DNA of 64,000 nt from Fonsecaea monophora (GCF_001642475.1 NW_019173934.1:434001-498000), one strand, 5' to 3'. Positions 34,188-46,524 are shown, counted from the first letter of the stretch. Translations and numbers: made by a program. Notes: generated from the sequence alone by a model not told the origin.

Positions 34188-36348
34188 TCAGAAGCTCACC
34201 AAGTCTGCTCATTCGTCAGTCGTCGCCCTCGATCGTAGTCACTAAGCCGCGGATGTTAAACTCACCTCGTCCAAAAAGTGCTCGCTTGCTCCAGTCCATC
34301 GCCAACAACATCCTCGTCCGGAAACTGACACTTTGTGCAAAATAGATGCTCCTCCATAAGTAGACGGCCATCAACCCACCGCTGAAATTCAGACCGCCAA
34401 AATCAAAAATGGCGGCGTTTCCAATGTAAGCCAGTGAACCCATGTGGTGGTACTCAAAGGCCTTGTAGACGGCTTCGTCGAGGTCTCCAAAGTCGACCTC
34501 GTTGGCCTTGAAGCCCGGGATGGCGGCCGCAATCTTATTGAATTTCCGACCAAGATACTGACCTTGTTGATTCGCACGTTGAGCCGTTGCGGGAAGAGAG
34601 GTGAGTTTGGAATCAATCTGGACAAGCAATTCGTGCAGCTCGCCGAAATCTAATGTGCCGGATTTATCCTTGTCATATTCCTGAAACAGCTTGTCGAGTC
34701 GTTTGAGATGGCCGGCCGCCTGGGGAAACCGCTTGCGCACTTTTTGCGCGACACTGCGCCAATCTTGGAAGGTGATGTGCATTTTTTCCGGGTCTTTACC
34801 CTGCTCGAACGCCATCCCACGGATGAAGGTAGTGAGATGATCCGCGACATTGTTTTGGACCGTGGCGCAGTCTCCGATGGCGTAGACCTCGCCTAGTGGC
34901 GCGCCTTGGAGTCGCAGATGTGTATCAGTCTCGAGGGCGTGTCGGTTGTTCTGGAAGTCGCCGAGCTTCTGGGCAATCTTGCGGCTCAATTCAGTCTGCG
35001 CGACACCAGTTGACCATAAACAGAATCCCATAGGGAGCTCTTTTGTGACCGGGTTCCCATCCTCCATCTGGGAAAAGATGATTCGGTCGGGCTTGACTTC
35101 CTTGACCCGCGAATTCGTCAGGACCTCGACGTGATCATGTTCGAACCTCTTCTCGGCGTAGACCGACAAGGCTTCATCGTAGGTATTGAGGATGTGGCCT
35201 CGCGACTGAATGACGTGCACCGACACTTCGTTCCGTAAGATCCGTGGAAAAGACTTCAAGAGGTCCTCATTGAGCATGTCGTATAGTTCGGCGGCGAACT
35301 CGACCCCCGTTGGGCCACCGCCACTGATCACGAACGAGAGCAGTCTCCTTCTTTCTTCGTCAGAGGTCGTGGGCAAGCAGGCAAGTTCGAGATTGCGGAG
35401 GACCTTGTTCTTGATCAGACGCGCATCTTCTATGGTCTTGAGGAAGTTGCAGTTTTCCAAACCCTTGACGCCATGAGGGTTGGTGGTGGAGCCGACTCCA
35501 ATGATCAACTTGTCGTAGGGAAGATAGAAATGCTGCCTATTACCATCGGCGTCGACCTGGGCCACTTCAACCAACCGTTCAGCGAAGTCGACGTCAACAG
35601 CTTCAGCCCTTAAGAAATGCCCTCTCAATCGATTGACAATCCTGCGGACTGGCTCGACCAGCGATCGCAACTCCAGAGTGCCCACGGTGGCAGAAGGCAA
35701 CATGGGTGTGAACAGGAAGTAATTGTCGGGAGACACGACAGTAACATGATAGTCACCGGGGTGGAGTTCTTTCAACATGGCGACGCTCCCCCAGCCCGTG
35801 CCCAGGACGACCAGTTTGGGCTTGTCCTTTTGCTCTCGCATGTGCTCGCAATCCTCGTCATCGACCAATACCTCGGCGATGGGCAAGTTCTTTGGCCCTC
35901 CTCTTCTGGGTGACAGTGCCGCTTCCGACACAGCAATATCACCGGCCGTTTCGGGTGCTTCTCGGTATGTGGAAGCATCGTAGAGGAAAAAGGCGAGGAC
36001 CAAGGTTCCGGAGAAGACGATGAAGATGCCCGTGTATGCAAATATCCGGTAACAGAAGCGAACGAAGGGTCCCTTGTTGTTAGGGAGCTCTTTGGTAGAA
36101 ATGTATCGCACTGTCCCCGCAGTGGGAGGGTAGATGAGACGGGAAGGGAGCTTCGATAGACCGATACTCGTGTTTCTAGAAGGCGACTGGGCGATCCGCA
36201 GGGTTGACAGAGCCCTAGAGGATTGTAGGCATAGTCTCGTCGGTTGGATCGGTTTCAATTGAGGATAGGCATGGAGAGTAGGAACAGGGCGCACGCGGAG
36301 CAGAAGGTGTCGCTGGCCGCTGCGAGCCAATTGAGGAAGGGCGGCCAT
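34188..36348 (-). CDS. nde1: External alternative NADH:ubiquinone dehydrogenase with EF-hand (699 aa, 2 exons)
   Basis: Exon 1 is 36348-34266 and exon 2 is 34204-34188. The 61-nt intron (branch CTGAC) gives the ending FGRDLVSF, as in the family; reading through instead gives a divergent tail ending TTIEGDD. The N-terminus is Arg/Ser-rich like a mitochondrial presequence, followed by a membrane segment near residues 101-122. The FAD dinucleotide motif GTGWGS is at 183-188, and the NADH site has GGGPTGVEFAAEL. An EF-hand loop (DKDKSGTLDFGE) sits near residue 530, which indicates calcium regulation, as known for Neurospora external enzymes. It passes electrons from cytosolic NADH to ubiquinone on the outer face of the inner mitochondrial membrane without pumping protons. 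Confidence 0.95.
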
Positions 36349-37333
36349 GGTCGAAGAAGGGGAGGCGAGAGGATCGTGGCAGGTTTACCTCATGGTGAGG
36401 ACTTGTGGTAGATATGCGAAAGGGAGCAACAAAGGAGAGGTATTCAAAACTGAACGCTGTACAAGTAGGGCAGATCTAACCACGAATCCAGATACGAGCA
36501 AAGAAAAGGAGCAAAAAGAAATAGACGGGGATGATGCTGGACGTGGGTATGACGGAATGGCAGCGAGCGGAGGAGCGTGGCTTTTGTGGTTGGGTGGGAT
36601 AAATGATTGAAGCTTCAAGCTTGTTGAATGCATGTGGCACTTTTGTGGCTCATGGGCACCAGCTGGTGTGGACTGGCAAGACTTGCTTGACTAGGCATAT
36701 AATTTAATGTGCGTTTGTTCCTACTTGTGTACTTGCTGGTGCTTGTACATAACTGCGGCCCTGTGCCTGTGCTGGTGGTACTTCTATCTTCCTACCCGCT
36801 CGCCCACTTCACTTTACCCACTGGACCACCCCATCGGTGCATTGGAATGGCGATCGGAAGTGCGGCAGCAGACCTTTCATCATCAATCCCCTATTGGGTG
36901 CCTATCGTCACCCTCTCATCATCATCATCAGCATCATCATCATACAGTGGCTTCGCTTATCAAATCTCTCAGCTCCTTTTACTCGATTCGATCCAGCGAT
37001 CCAACCTGTCGCCTTCGGGCAATTCTTCGCAACGAAATTCCATTCATTACCTGCCTGGCTATCTGAAGCCCTAGGCCTCTTCACCCCTCCAACCCCTTAA
37101 CTCCCTCTTTGCGGCGTTTGCTCGAATTCCTTATTTTGAGAAAAAAATAACTTCGTGGGGGTATCATATAACGACGCGATAAACATTCTCGTCCTGTGTC
37201 CCAGTAACTGCGCAGTCTGCATATCCTCCCAAAACTCCTCGGTCCTCTCAGAAATTCACAAAGTCTTTCCGCCTTTTTAGTGTCCAGAGAAATGCCACGC
37301 GACCATCATCATTCGTAAATGCTGCGTCTGTCC
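36349..37333. other. Intergenic stretch upstream of nde1 and downstream of scc2
   Basis: About 1 kb holding the nde1 promoter and the 3' flank of scc2. A TCATCATCA-type microsatellite lies at about 36926-36952. No gene is supported. Confidence 0.5.
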
Positions 37334-40300
37334 TTAAAAATCTTCGTCGTCCCCATTCTCCATCGAGGACACACTCGCTGATCGTTGCGCATGGCCATTC
37401 TTTGGCGGTCGCCCTCGAGCTCGCTTTGGCGTCCCTCCGATCGACCCAGAGATACTTTTGCGCTTTCGACCGCGTTGCGCGCTCGGAGGTTGGTCCGGGG
37501 TCACATCCATCATTGCGCCCATTGCTGCCTCCTCGGCAATCTTGACTTCATCGTCGATAGCCACAAGTTGAACAAATTCTCGGCATCTCGCAACCATTGC
37601 GCTTGCACTGTTGAGCGATTCAAGAACCGCGTTGGAGTTGTGCCAGAACTTGTCCCCAGTGATTCCATGTACCCTGACTGGTTCCTTTCCAGCTTCCTTG
37701 GTCTGCTTGTTCTGTTGCATCGCTCCCCTGACATCTCGCGACAGCCCGTACTGTCTCTTCAGAAAGTTCCTCGCCTCGGAGATCAGTGTGATGGCGCAAG
37801 CTGCCGTCGTCAGCGATCTTAACATGGCCGGATCCACAAGAGGTGCTGGGTCGGGGGTAACCACTTCGGCCCCTTCAGTCTCTGCGTGCTTGACGGGGGT
37901 AGGTCCAAGGTGTGACTCGATCGCCTGTGCTGTTTCGCCACCATTTCGACCAAATGCCAGCTCTAGCTGTAACACAGTATGCAGAAGCTCGTCCATCTTC
38001 TTATACTCAAAGAATGCCAGGTTCTGAGTCACAAATAGGACAAATAAGAGATGTTCGGGAATCTCATCCCCTGCCACATCCAGTTTGGAGTACTCGGTGT
38101 TGAGTTTCGAAATTAGATTGCTGATGAACTTCTTCACGTACTTTGAGCCACTGGTGCTAATGATGGCAAAAGCCGTGGCAAGTTTGGCCGTGTATCCCGG
38201 AACCAACCCTCCTTGCGGATTCTTGATTACCTCGTTCTGATATCGAAAGGCGGCGAACACGGCGTTGACATACTCTCTCTCACAGACGGATTCGTGCTGT
38301 TGATGCAAGTGCTCATGGGCAATCCGGGCAACACGGGCAACCTGGGGCTCCGTACTGGTCTCCAGAGCCACAAACGCCGACGTACTTTGTTTTGGGTGCG
38401 TCATACCCTGGTGGTCGATGCTGGCCAGTGTTTGAGCTGCGAGCAGTGCTTTCATACCAGTTTCAGACGTGATGATGTGCAAGAGGTGGTCAACCAGCGG
38501 GTTGGTGATGGTCGCAATCGCACTGTCATCCTCGCGGGTCTTGCTGTCGCCACCAATGTTTTTCAAAGCCTGCACCTCACCATCGCTCTCGCCCTTCTTC
38601 GCCACCTCTTTGACAGCCGCCCGCTTCCCGTACAATTCTTGAAATACCTCGAGCACTGTAATCTGCATCTTCTCCACGTCACATTTGTCCAGCTTACTGA
38701 AAGACGTTCCATCTAGGACCTGGAAGAACGTTTCTCGAATATGCCGTTTGTTGAATTGGCCCGGCCATGCTTGACAGACGAGACCGAGACACTCCAGCGC
38801 CCTAACTTGGATCTCAATAGGGCAGTCTCTAGAAGTGTGTTCCCAAATGCAGTCTGCAATCACCCCTGCAACTGAGTCACCTTTGTATGTAGGAAAGAGT
38901 CTGCGAAACTCCTCGCGATATTGTTCCAAGTCGAAGACTTTTCCTGCGACACCAAGCAACCGCAAGCACATCCGTTTTCTCTTGGTCTCCTCCATCTTCT
39001 CTGGTGACGCGGGCGCCGTCCCTCGCGAAGTTTCGCTGCGTAGCACATTCCGCACCAGTGATATCGTGAACCTAGCAAGCTTGACGGTCTCGTGCAGCAC
39101 CCCGTCGATGCTTCTGAGGCACCACATCACCTCCTCAATCACTTCGCGTTGCACAAGCTTCGGACTAGCTCTCAGAAGGTCCTTCTGAACCTCTTGCAGC
39201 AGTGGAGCTTGAGTGCTGGACAGTTGTGGCAGAACCAGACGAAATATGGCCACAACTGATTTGAACTTTGGGATGTTATCCTGTTTAGCCAAGTCTTTGA
39301 GATAGCTCTTCAAACTGGTTAGATCTGCGGGCACCACCGCTTCCGGTCGAGCTTCAACAAATGCAACAAGAGTCGCCAACTCTGCCGGTCCCGACTCAGA
39401 GCTATTGGCGGCGTCCAGGAGTTTCTTGACAATACGGGCGCAGAGATGCTGGATCTGGTCAATGTGTTTGGAGTCTTTCAGCTTCCAGACTAAGAACTCC
39501 TTCAGAAGTGGTGCCAGCCGCGCCGTGTCGTTTCCAACACATCTGACAATGTGAGATTTGAGGTCCTCAATAGCGACATCCAGATGCGCAGACTCGGCTG
39601 CAGAGCTCAGCGTTGCCAGTTTAGGATCAACCCAGATCTCTGCCAATATCTTTTTTGCAAGCTCAGCCACGGAGGTTTCTTGATGGGCAGTCCGTTTCAG
39701 GAACTCGACCGCGATAGCTTCTTTCACATTTGCTCTCCCCTCCTTCAAATAGACATCTTTTAAATGAGCCATGGCTCTTTTCTGCACCCCAACGTTAGGA
39801 TCGTCAGTACATTTGAGAAGCACCATGAATGCCTTTTTCTGAAGTGCGGGCCTTGGCATGATGAATCTGGCAATCAGTGTCAAGGCAGAATCCCTCACCA
39901 TGGACGAGTCATCTGAAGCACACTTCAAGACCATGTCCACCAGAGCCGGTCCCCAATCGAGCAGACTTGAATCGATCTCCAGCATAGCGACGAAGCTCTT
40001 CAGGCTGCGAGTGCGAACTTGAGCCTGATCACTCGCGATCGACGAACTTAGCGTTGTGGCGATTTCCAAAAACATCCGACAAAATCGCCCGTTGAGAATG
40101 CTCAGCATATAGGCTAATTGGGCTTCGTGTTCAGTAACTTTGGTGTGATCGTTAGCGATCTCATTGTATTTGACTGATCCGGATAGCTGTTGCAATATCG
40201 CCGAAACTGTCCTCTCAAGTGTCGAGTCGAGTTCAAAGTCCCGTTCTTTATCCTGTGGCTGTGTAGAGGCTTGATAAATGAGACCTCCGAACTTCACAAG

Positions 40301-42585
40301 GAAGAATGCCTGTGCAGATTTGGTTCTCAGACCCTCCCCTCCTCTCTGGCTCAAGTAGGAATAGACAATGGAAAATGGCCCCCTGGCCGATACAAGTTCG
40401 TGGGCATCGAGAAGAAAATGAGGCCGCTCCTTGACAGAGTCCGACAGATCTCGGGCAATAGTGGTTGTGTGTGACTCTCCCTCCCCCGTGAATGCTGAAA
40501 GCGAGCTTCGAGCAGATGCACGGATTTGGGATATCGCAGACCCCATCACTCCCAAGGATTCAAGAGCCATGTTCTTCGTCGAGGCTGACTTGTCTGTTTC
40601 GGCAAGGCTTTTCATTCGAAGAGCCAGCGCTGTGAGAAGCAACTCAGACGCTGGCCAGTCCGGTAAGGGAAGCACCAGAGTGAGGTCTTCCACAAACAGA
40701 TCGAGGATATTGCGGTAAGGCGAATCGCCAGTCTTGGTGACTTTAGAAGCCTTGTCAATCATCCACATGACAATTTGATGGGCACTCGATGATGCATCAT
40801 GGAACAGACTCTGTGCCATCTCACCTAGCCTTGATAACGGTCTCTTCTCAATCTCTTGTGTTGTGGAAACTGAGTCAACCTCCATATCACTGGCTGAATC
40901 CTCACTCTGGTCTGAACTGTCGGATGCCTGCGATTCCTTCCTAGGTCCTCGTCGTGATTTTCGGCTTCTTTTCATACCTGTTTGCATAGCCGAGGTCTGT
41001 ACTAGCTGCATGAAAAGAGCAGAGACCAGTTGGATATTCTTGCCAGGTGCGAGCTTATATTGTCTTGCACTCCTGCTATTTGAAGGCAGCTTGTCTAAGG
41101 ACGTCAAGACTTCGTCCAATATTGCCCGCCGCTCACTAGGGAAGGCTGCGTAGAGTCTGGCAAGAGCAGCCATGGCTTGTTTTCTCAACCGCTCGTACGC
41201 TTGAGACCCAAGTGCGGATGCTTTGTCGTTATAGGCATTCTGGACAAAAATGAGCTTTGCTGCTAGGAACTCAGTGGCATTAACAAGAGACCCGGCTCCT
41301 TTAATTTCCACGCACATCCTCGCCACAAGATCCAGCAGTTTGCGTCCAACATCTAGCAACCGTTTGAGAGGTTCGTGGTGCGCCGAGGCGTAACTGAAAA
41401 GTTCACTGTTCTGTCCATCTGGACGGGCCTCGACAATCGGGATTAAACAGTTCTCAAATAAGTTCACCAGTACATTGGGCAACCATTGCAGTGCTTCCAG
41501 ATTGAGAAGGTCTTGATTCTGGGGAGCACCTAGAACGGTGTAGATTAGAGTGCACGCTGAAGCAGCTCCGCTCTCCGCAGTGTGAAGCTTCGACAGCCAA
41601 GTGGATGTATCCTCATCGGATGCGCCCGGAGGTACTTGCAAGTTGATTGCCTGTGCACGTTCTATCACCGGCTCACATATTTTTTGAAGTCGCTGAAGAT
41701 ATTCCGGAGAAACATCACAGAGCCGACCTGATGTTAGGAGCTGATTCAAGGTCGATTGAAGTTTCTCCTGTAAACGGATTGCAAGTCGGGGTTCAGTGTC
41801 GTCTTCATCGTCGGGCAGATCGAAAATGCCATTGGGCGATCCCTGTCGTTCTGCTGAGTTGTTGAGGTCAATTTGATCTCGAATCTCGAAAATCTCGCCG
41901 AGTTGGCTTTCAAAGCTCGCTAAAAGCTGGTCATCCTTCTGTTTCTTGGAGGTGGTTGCTAAAACGGGCTTGGTAGGTGGCGGAGGCTCGTTCTGTCGTT
42001 TTGGAGTATCTTGTATATTGACGTAGTCCTCTTTTCTGAAGGACGGGGGCGGCTTCGGTATGTCGATAATAATGGAGGCTGGTTTAGTGATGGGCATCTG
42101 AAGGGTTTTCTTCCGGGCTGCAGGGGGGGTTCCAGTTGTCGAAGACTTGTATGTATAATCTATTTTGGACATTTTGAGAACCATCTTTGGTATGGAGTTC
42201 AGTTCTGCCCTGATGGAGTTGTCATTCTGGACTGGGGCTCGAGGAAACTTGATCTCAGATAAGCGGCGAGGATCAAGCAGGACCGCCAGACGTTCTCTGG
42301 TCGCGGGAGTGTCTAGTTCGCTTCGATATACTGCCTGGCGTTCGGAAGGAGAAGTGAGCCGCGAATCATTGGAGCACGCAACTTGAGGAAAAGGTACGCA
42401 TTCTGTGAGGTGCATTAGAAACGGCAGCAACTCTTGAGTGAAGTGGGCATACCATTCGGCTGGAGAATCGGCATGGTCATGGGAGTGTATTGGAAAGCCT
42501 GATCCACTGAGAGTTGTCTGTCATTGGAATCATTCTGCCGCCGTCGTGGGACAACGACCTTAATGGTGTCGCCCGTCATATCCAT
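37334..42585 (-). CDS. scc2: Sister chromatid cohesion protein Scc2/Mis4, cohesin loader (1733 aa, 2 exons)
   Basis: Exon 1 is 42585-42453, exon 2 is 42402-37334. The intron has branch CTAAT and CACAG acceptor; a second in-phase AG 24 nt downstream (CCTCAAG) is possible. The lengths sum to 1734 codons. The long frame alone would start at a TTG, so exon 1 is needed for an ATG. Most of the protein is HEAT repeats, typical of Scc2/NIPBL, including the conserved central block (SSMVRDSALTLIARFIM, DPNVGVQKRAMAHLKDVYL). An acidic Ser-rich segment lies near residues 500-530. The C-terminus is basic with an AT-hook-like RGRPPK. With Scc4, Scc2 loads cohesin onto chromatin and stimulates its ATPase, in the nucleus. 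It is divergent from rpa12. Confidence 0.93.
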
Positions 42586-43027
42586 GGTTTTGACACTGGT
42601 GAGTGATGGGAACTGCGCAAGGCGGCCGATGCAACTATCTCGACGACTCCGCCAAAGACGGTGGAGGGGTTGAAATGGGCTGGTTTATTGTCAGGACACA
42701 CGCCATGACCCTCATAGTCAACAAACACCTAGCGCAAGCTGCCAGTTGTCCTCGGTATGGGGGTGGGTTGTCTTGACACAAACCGTCTGCGCAAGCACGT
42801 AGAGATGAAAGTGAGGCTCGAAGTGACTAGGCACTGCTAAAGTCAGGCTGGGCACGGCTGGGGAAAGGGATCTTCAAACCGTGATCCGCTCGGTTAAGCT
42901 GCGGTTTCAATACGAGATCGCGCTTACCAGGGTTGGCGGCAAAGCGGCTGCAGGAACGAGATCCCAAATTTTATCTCGGGGCTGCAAAAAGTCAGCCACC
43001 ATCTTCCCAAACACTCGATATTTCATC
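42586..43027. promoter_or_regulatory. Divergent promoter between scc2 and rpa12
   Basis: The start codons are 442 bp apart on opposite strands, so both genes must be controlled from here. I cannot name factor sites. Confidence 0.55.
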
Positions 43028-43399
43028 ATGGTTGCGATAGGTAGCCTTTTGTTCTGCGATGCCTGTGGCTCCCTGCTACCGCGGATTGTCCCAGGCGAGA
43101 ATCAAGACGACCTGGTCCAGTGCGACGATTGTTTTCAGTACACCAAAGATACCTCATCCAAAGTCATAACTTCAAAGTCCAAACCGAGTGCCTTTCCATC
43201 TCCTCTACGTGCAAAGCATTCCGAGGTGCAGGCTGTCAACGCCGACGATCTACAGGTCGAGGCTGTCATCTCCAGAGAGTGCCCTGATTGCCACCGGCCA
43301 GAAATGTTCTACCATACCAAGCAGCTACGAAGCGCCGACGAAGGGACGACTGTATTCTACAGATGCGAGTGTGGTTTCAAGGATGTGCAGAATAACTGA
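43028..43399 (+). CDS. rpa12: RNA polymerase I subunit Rpa12 (123 aa)
   Basis: The ATG at 43028 was chosen because the family starts just before the first zinc ribbon (LLFCDACGSLL); upstream in-frame sequence has no conserved content. The N-terminal ribbon uses C-x2-C (FCDACG) and C-x2-C (QCDDCF). The C-terminal TFIIS-like ribbon reads CPDCHRPEMFYHTKQLRSADEG then CECG. The Arg-Ser-Ala-Asp-Glu-Gly hairpin holds the acidic pair that promotes transcript cleavage. Length matches yeast Rpa12 (about 125 residues). It serves rRNA transcription in the nucleolus, assisting cleavage and termination. It is divergent from scc2 and convergent with deoxyhypusine hydroxylase, 52 bp away. Confidence 0.95.
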   Translation: MVAIGSLLFCDACGSLLPRIVPGENQDDLVQCDDCFQYTKDTSSKVITSKSKPSAFPSPLRAKHSEVQAVNADDLQVEAVISRECPDCHRPEMFYHTKQLRSADEGTTVFYRCECGFKDVQNN

Positions 43400-43451
43400 G
43401 ATTACGCTGAGTCGGGGTCTGAAATGCGACGCTTTCTAAAGCAAACCGGTG

Positions 43452-44447
43452 CTATACAACAACCTCTGTCGGGATGGTGGCATATTCCATCTCCCCAGTT
43501 TTCTCGTATGCGGCCATATCAAGAGCAACAACAACGCTCTCACGGACGACTTGCTCAGAGTCGTTCAAGAATCTCTTCAACATATCCTCCACACCTGGTT
43601 CCTCTCCTAAACTGCCGAGTGCCTCGGCAGCCTCGTGTCGAACCATGCTTTCTTCCTTGGTATCCTCCAGCACGGCCAACAATGCAGGTATTGATTCTGG
43701 ATGCGATAGTTGTCCGAACACAAAAGCCACCTCGTGACGAAAAAGTGCGGATGGATCTTTGAACCCAGAAGCAAGTGCGTGAACGGCAGGCTTTGCCGTG
43801 GGGAGGTCTGGTGGAGACGCAAGGTCTCGAAGCGCAAACATGGCACGATACCGTTGGAACAAGGGCAACGATTGGTCGAGCAGGGTAGCCTGTAGATTGG
43901 ATATCGAAGGTGTTTCTGAGGACAGAGGCAGAGGAGGCGCAGGATCGATCGAGGCAAAGTCGCTTGACTTCAAGCTTTCGCTTCGCCGGCTCTCAGAATG
44001 AGCCCAATTGATGCGGTCGACGGCTATCTCACATGTCTCTCTAACCACCACCGGCTCGCTCTCGTCGTCTTTCATTTGTTCCATAATTTGTAGACTTGAC
44101 ATGTCTCCCAGTGCCCCCAGGGCCTCGGCTGCCTCGTGCCTACACATGGCATCTTCCTCCTTATTTTCAAGGACCGCTCGCAGGAACGGCACTGCCGCTA
44201 GATTCCTGGTCTGTCCCAGACAATATGCCAGCTCGTGTTTCAAAAGCGCAGAGGGAGAATCGAATGCAGCGGCAATTGCTTCTATTGCCTCTGTTGCCTG
44301 TTGTCCAGGAGTTTGTGAAGCGACGTGTTTGAGGGAGAATAGTGCGCGAAAGCGTCGGGCAAGTGGGACGTTCTCGGAGGTCAAATCTCTTCTGAGGGTA
44401 GGGATGGTCGTATCGATCTGGGGATCAGGTTGCGTGGATGAAGCCAT
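43452..44447 (-). CDS. lia1: Deoxyhypusine hydroxylase (DOHH/Lia1, 331 aa)
   Basis: The frame is open further upstream but only from a TTG; the first ATG is at 44445-44447 and gives MASSTQ. The protein is two sets of HEAT-like repeats with four His-Glu pairs that bind the di-iron centre: HE71-72 (KHELAYCLGQ), HE104-105 (CRHEAAEALG), HE238-239 (FRHEVAFVFGQ) and HE271-272 (VRHEAAEALG). It hydroxylates deoxyhypusine to hypusine in eIF5A, the last step of that modification, in the cytosol. All metal ligands are present, so it should be active. It is convergent with rpa12 and divergent from dib1. Confidence 0.96.
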   Translation of the reverse strand: MASSTQPDPQIDTTIPTLRRDLTSENVPLARRFRALFSLKHVASQTPGQQATEAIEAIAAAFDSPSALLKHELAYCLGQTRNLAAVPFLRAVLENKEEDAMCRHEAAEALGALGDMSSLQIMEQMKDDESEPVVVRETCEIAVDRINWAHSESRRSESLKSSDFASIDPAPPLPLSSETPSISNLQATLLDQSLPLFQRYRAMFALRDLASPPDLPTAKPAVHALASGFKDPSALFRHEVAFVFGQLSHPESIPALLAVLEDTKEESMVRHEAAEALGSLGEEPGVEDMLKRFLNDSEQVVRESVVVALDMAAYEKTGEMEYATIPTEVVV

Positions 44448-44860
44448 ATTTGATCTCGAGTCCTCTTGCAAACTCTGGGGCGTCGCTGATCAGCAGCAAG
44501 AAGATAGTAGAATTGTTGCTTGTGATGTCCTCGTCATAGACGGAGGCTATCGCTGAGTGTTCGGAGAATCACCAAAATTTTCGCGGGGAGACCCGTAAAC
44601 CCTTATCGATAAAGACAGCCACAGCCAAGCCCAGGCGCTGTGCTGGTGGTGCCTGGCTCCCCGTGACGTCCTCGTACAGCTAAGGAGGCACACAGGTTGC
44701 GGCGTGTGTTTCTTGAATCTTCCAACCTACTGTACACGTTGGTTGCGCGCTTCATTAACAGTCCTCATTCCCCCCATCCTCCTTTCCAACCTCTGTATAT
44801 CTCACAACAAGACACTCACATCAACCTTATATCGCTACTACCCTTTTTGTTGACACAACT
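44448..44860. promoter_or_regulatory. Divergent promoter between deoxyhypusine hydroxylase and dib1
   Basis: The 413-bp gap separates two start codons on opposite strands. It contains a perfect palindrome TTATCGATAA (44603-44612) with two overlapping GATA cores, which could bind GATA factors; this is inference. Confidence 0.5.
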
Positions 44861-45292
44861 ATGGGTTCCGTCGTCATTCCTCATCTGGTCACTGGCTGGC
44901 ACGTCGACCAAGCCATTCTCTCCGAAGACGAACGCCTGGTGGTCATCCGCTTCGGCCGTGACTGGGATCCTGACTGTATGCGACAAGATGAAGTCCTCTA
45001 CAAGATCGCCGACAAAGTCAAGAACTTCGCTGTCATCTACGTCTGCGACCTCGACCAAGTCCCGGACTTCAAACAGATGTACGAGCTCTACGATCCAGTG
45101 ACCATCATGTTCTTCTTTCGCAACAAACACATGATGTGTGATTTCGGCACTGGCAACAACAACAAGCTGAACTGGGTTCTCGAAGACAAACAAGAGCTTA
45201 TCGACATTATTGAAACGATCTACAAAGGCGCCAAAAAGGGACGAGGCTTGGTGGTCTCACCGAAAGACTACTCAACAAGATACAGATACTAG
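44861..45292 (+). CDS. dib1: U5 snRNP splicing protein Dib1/Dim1 (thioredoxin-like 4A, 143 aa)
   Basis: A single exon with ATG at 44861 gives 143 residues, the usual length. The sequence is nearly invariant across eukaryotes and is followed closely here: HLVTGWHVDQAI, VVIRFGRDWDPDC, VDLDQVPDF-type strand (CDLDQVPDFKQMYELYDP), VTIMFFFRNKHMM and the end RGLVVSPKDYSTRYRY. It has a thioredoxin fold without the redox CxxC pair. Dib1 sits in the U4/U6.U5 tri-snRNP and must leave before spliceosome activation. It is essential in yeasts. The gene itself has no intron. Confidence 0.98.
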   Translation: MGSVVIPHLVTGWHVDQAILSEDERLVVIRFGRDWDPDCMRQDEVLYKIADKVKNFAVIYVCDLDQVPDFKQMYELYDPVTIMFFFRNKHMMCDFGTGNNNKLNWVLEDKQELIDIIETIYKGAKKGRGLVVSPKDYSTRYRY

Positions 45293-46524
45293 ACGAAGGC
45301 TATGTCGTCTTTAATCAGGCGCACAAATCCATCCTCACCTCCCTCCTCTGCGCACGGTGCAGAATATGGTGGAATCCACTGCACGGTTCTTGCAAGATAT
45401 TTCCTCCTACAATGACGACGATGGATAATCACTCCTCGAGAGGGATTGACTGGACACGGATTGTCTAGTCACGAATAATATTCGCTGCGAAGGGATGGCT
45501 ACACTGGCAACAGGCCACACGCGGAGATGATGGGTTTTGGAATTGGGAATGGGACCTGTGGAACTGGAGCAGGCTCGGTTGGTCTCTCACTTGACGTCCA
45601 GATATTTAATGAAATTTTTGCTGACACGACTTTACATCAAAGCCCACCTCGACTGAGGCTCCAGAAGTCTATGATTTTCTTGTCCGCTTCTCCAGGTACA
45701 TTACCCTCGCCCACTCCCTTCGCGTTCCAAGAGGCCCCCTGCCGCTCATGTGGTAGCGACAATGACTCGTTTTGGAAATCTCGCCCACAGGTTGATTGCT
45801 CTGGACATCGAAGTCCGTCCCTTCTGATGCCCCAACCTCGTCCGTTATCTGGTCTGTTGTAGAGGTCGTACCTATACCAGTAAATCTACCTTGATGACTC
45901 TCCGCGTCGCTTACATGCACTTAAGACTTTGATGCTCGTTCGGCTGTTTATATAGCTGTAAAACGGGCGCGGGCCAGACCACAACCTCAAGGTGTGAGCT
46001 AACAATTACTTCTTTTCAACCATATGATTGATTGCATCACGTGCCTTTTCTTCAGCTCCTGGCCATCTCGGCGGGTGATTTAATTTGGCGACCAAGTGGG
46101 GGTGAGATGGTTGAAGCGAAACCATCCAACACGCACCCTTGCAACGCCGCTTCATTTCCATATCCATTTCCATTGCACCGTAAAATGTCTCCCGTCAATT
46201 GAGATCTGGCCACCTTTACCGCTTTTTCGTGCGTTCAATTCCAACTCCACCTGTTCATGCATGGCTCTGGACGATTTTTTCCGGATGGCCTGTCTCTCTG
46301 TTGTCTAGTCTCTCCTTGATTTTATGTGCCAGTGACCTTCCCATCATGAAACCTCGCCCGCCGCAGCAGTCAACTCTATGCTCCCCGTAGCACCGCTTGG
46401 GATGAAACAATCCGCTTCTCTAGACTGCGTCAATATCCTTTTCAAGTGTGCATTTTCTCCGCAGAGCGCGACTTCCTATCAGTCTTGATCTGCGACAGTT
46501 CACTGCGACCCAGACCCCTCCAAC
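45293..46524. other. Intergenic stretch between dib1 and gpi12
   Basis: No supported gene in 1.2 kb. A minus-strand frame at 45669-45920 starts only at GTG and has no family resemblance. The last part is the gpi12 promoter and leader. Confidence 0.5.

Noticed and set aside
34205..34265. Read-through C-terminus of the NADH dehydrogenase as the main product
   Set aside because: The segment has donor, branch and acceptor signals, and the spliced end GRDLVSF agrees with the family, so it is treated as an intron.
36926..36952. TCATCATCA microsatellite considered as a coding or CRISPR-like repeat
   Set aside because: Simple trinucleotide run in an intergenic region, with no spacer pattern and no coding frame supported.
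45669..45920. 84-codon minus-strand frame between dib1 and gpi12
   Set aside because: It begins with GTG rather than ATG, no upstream exon was found, and the sequence resembles no family known to me.
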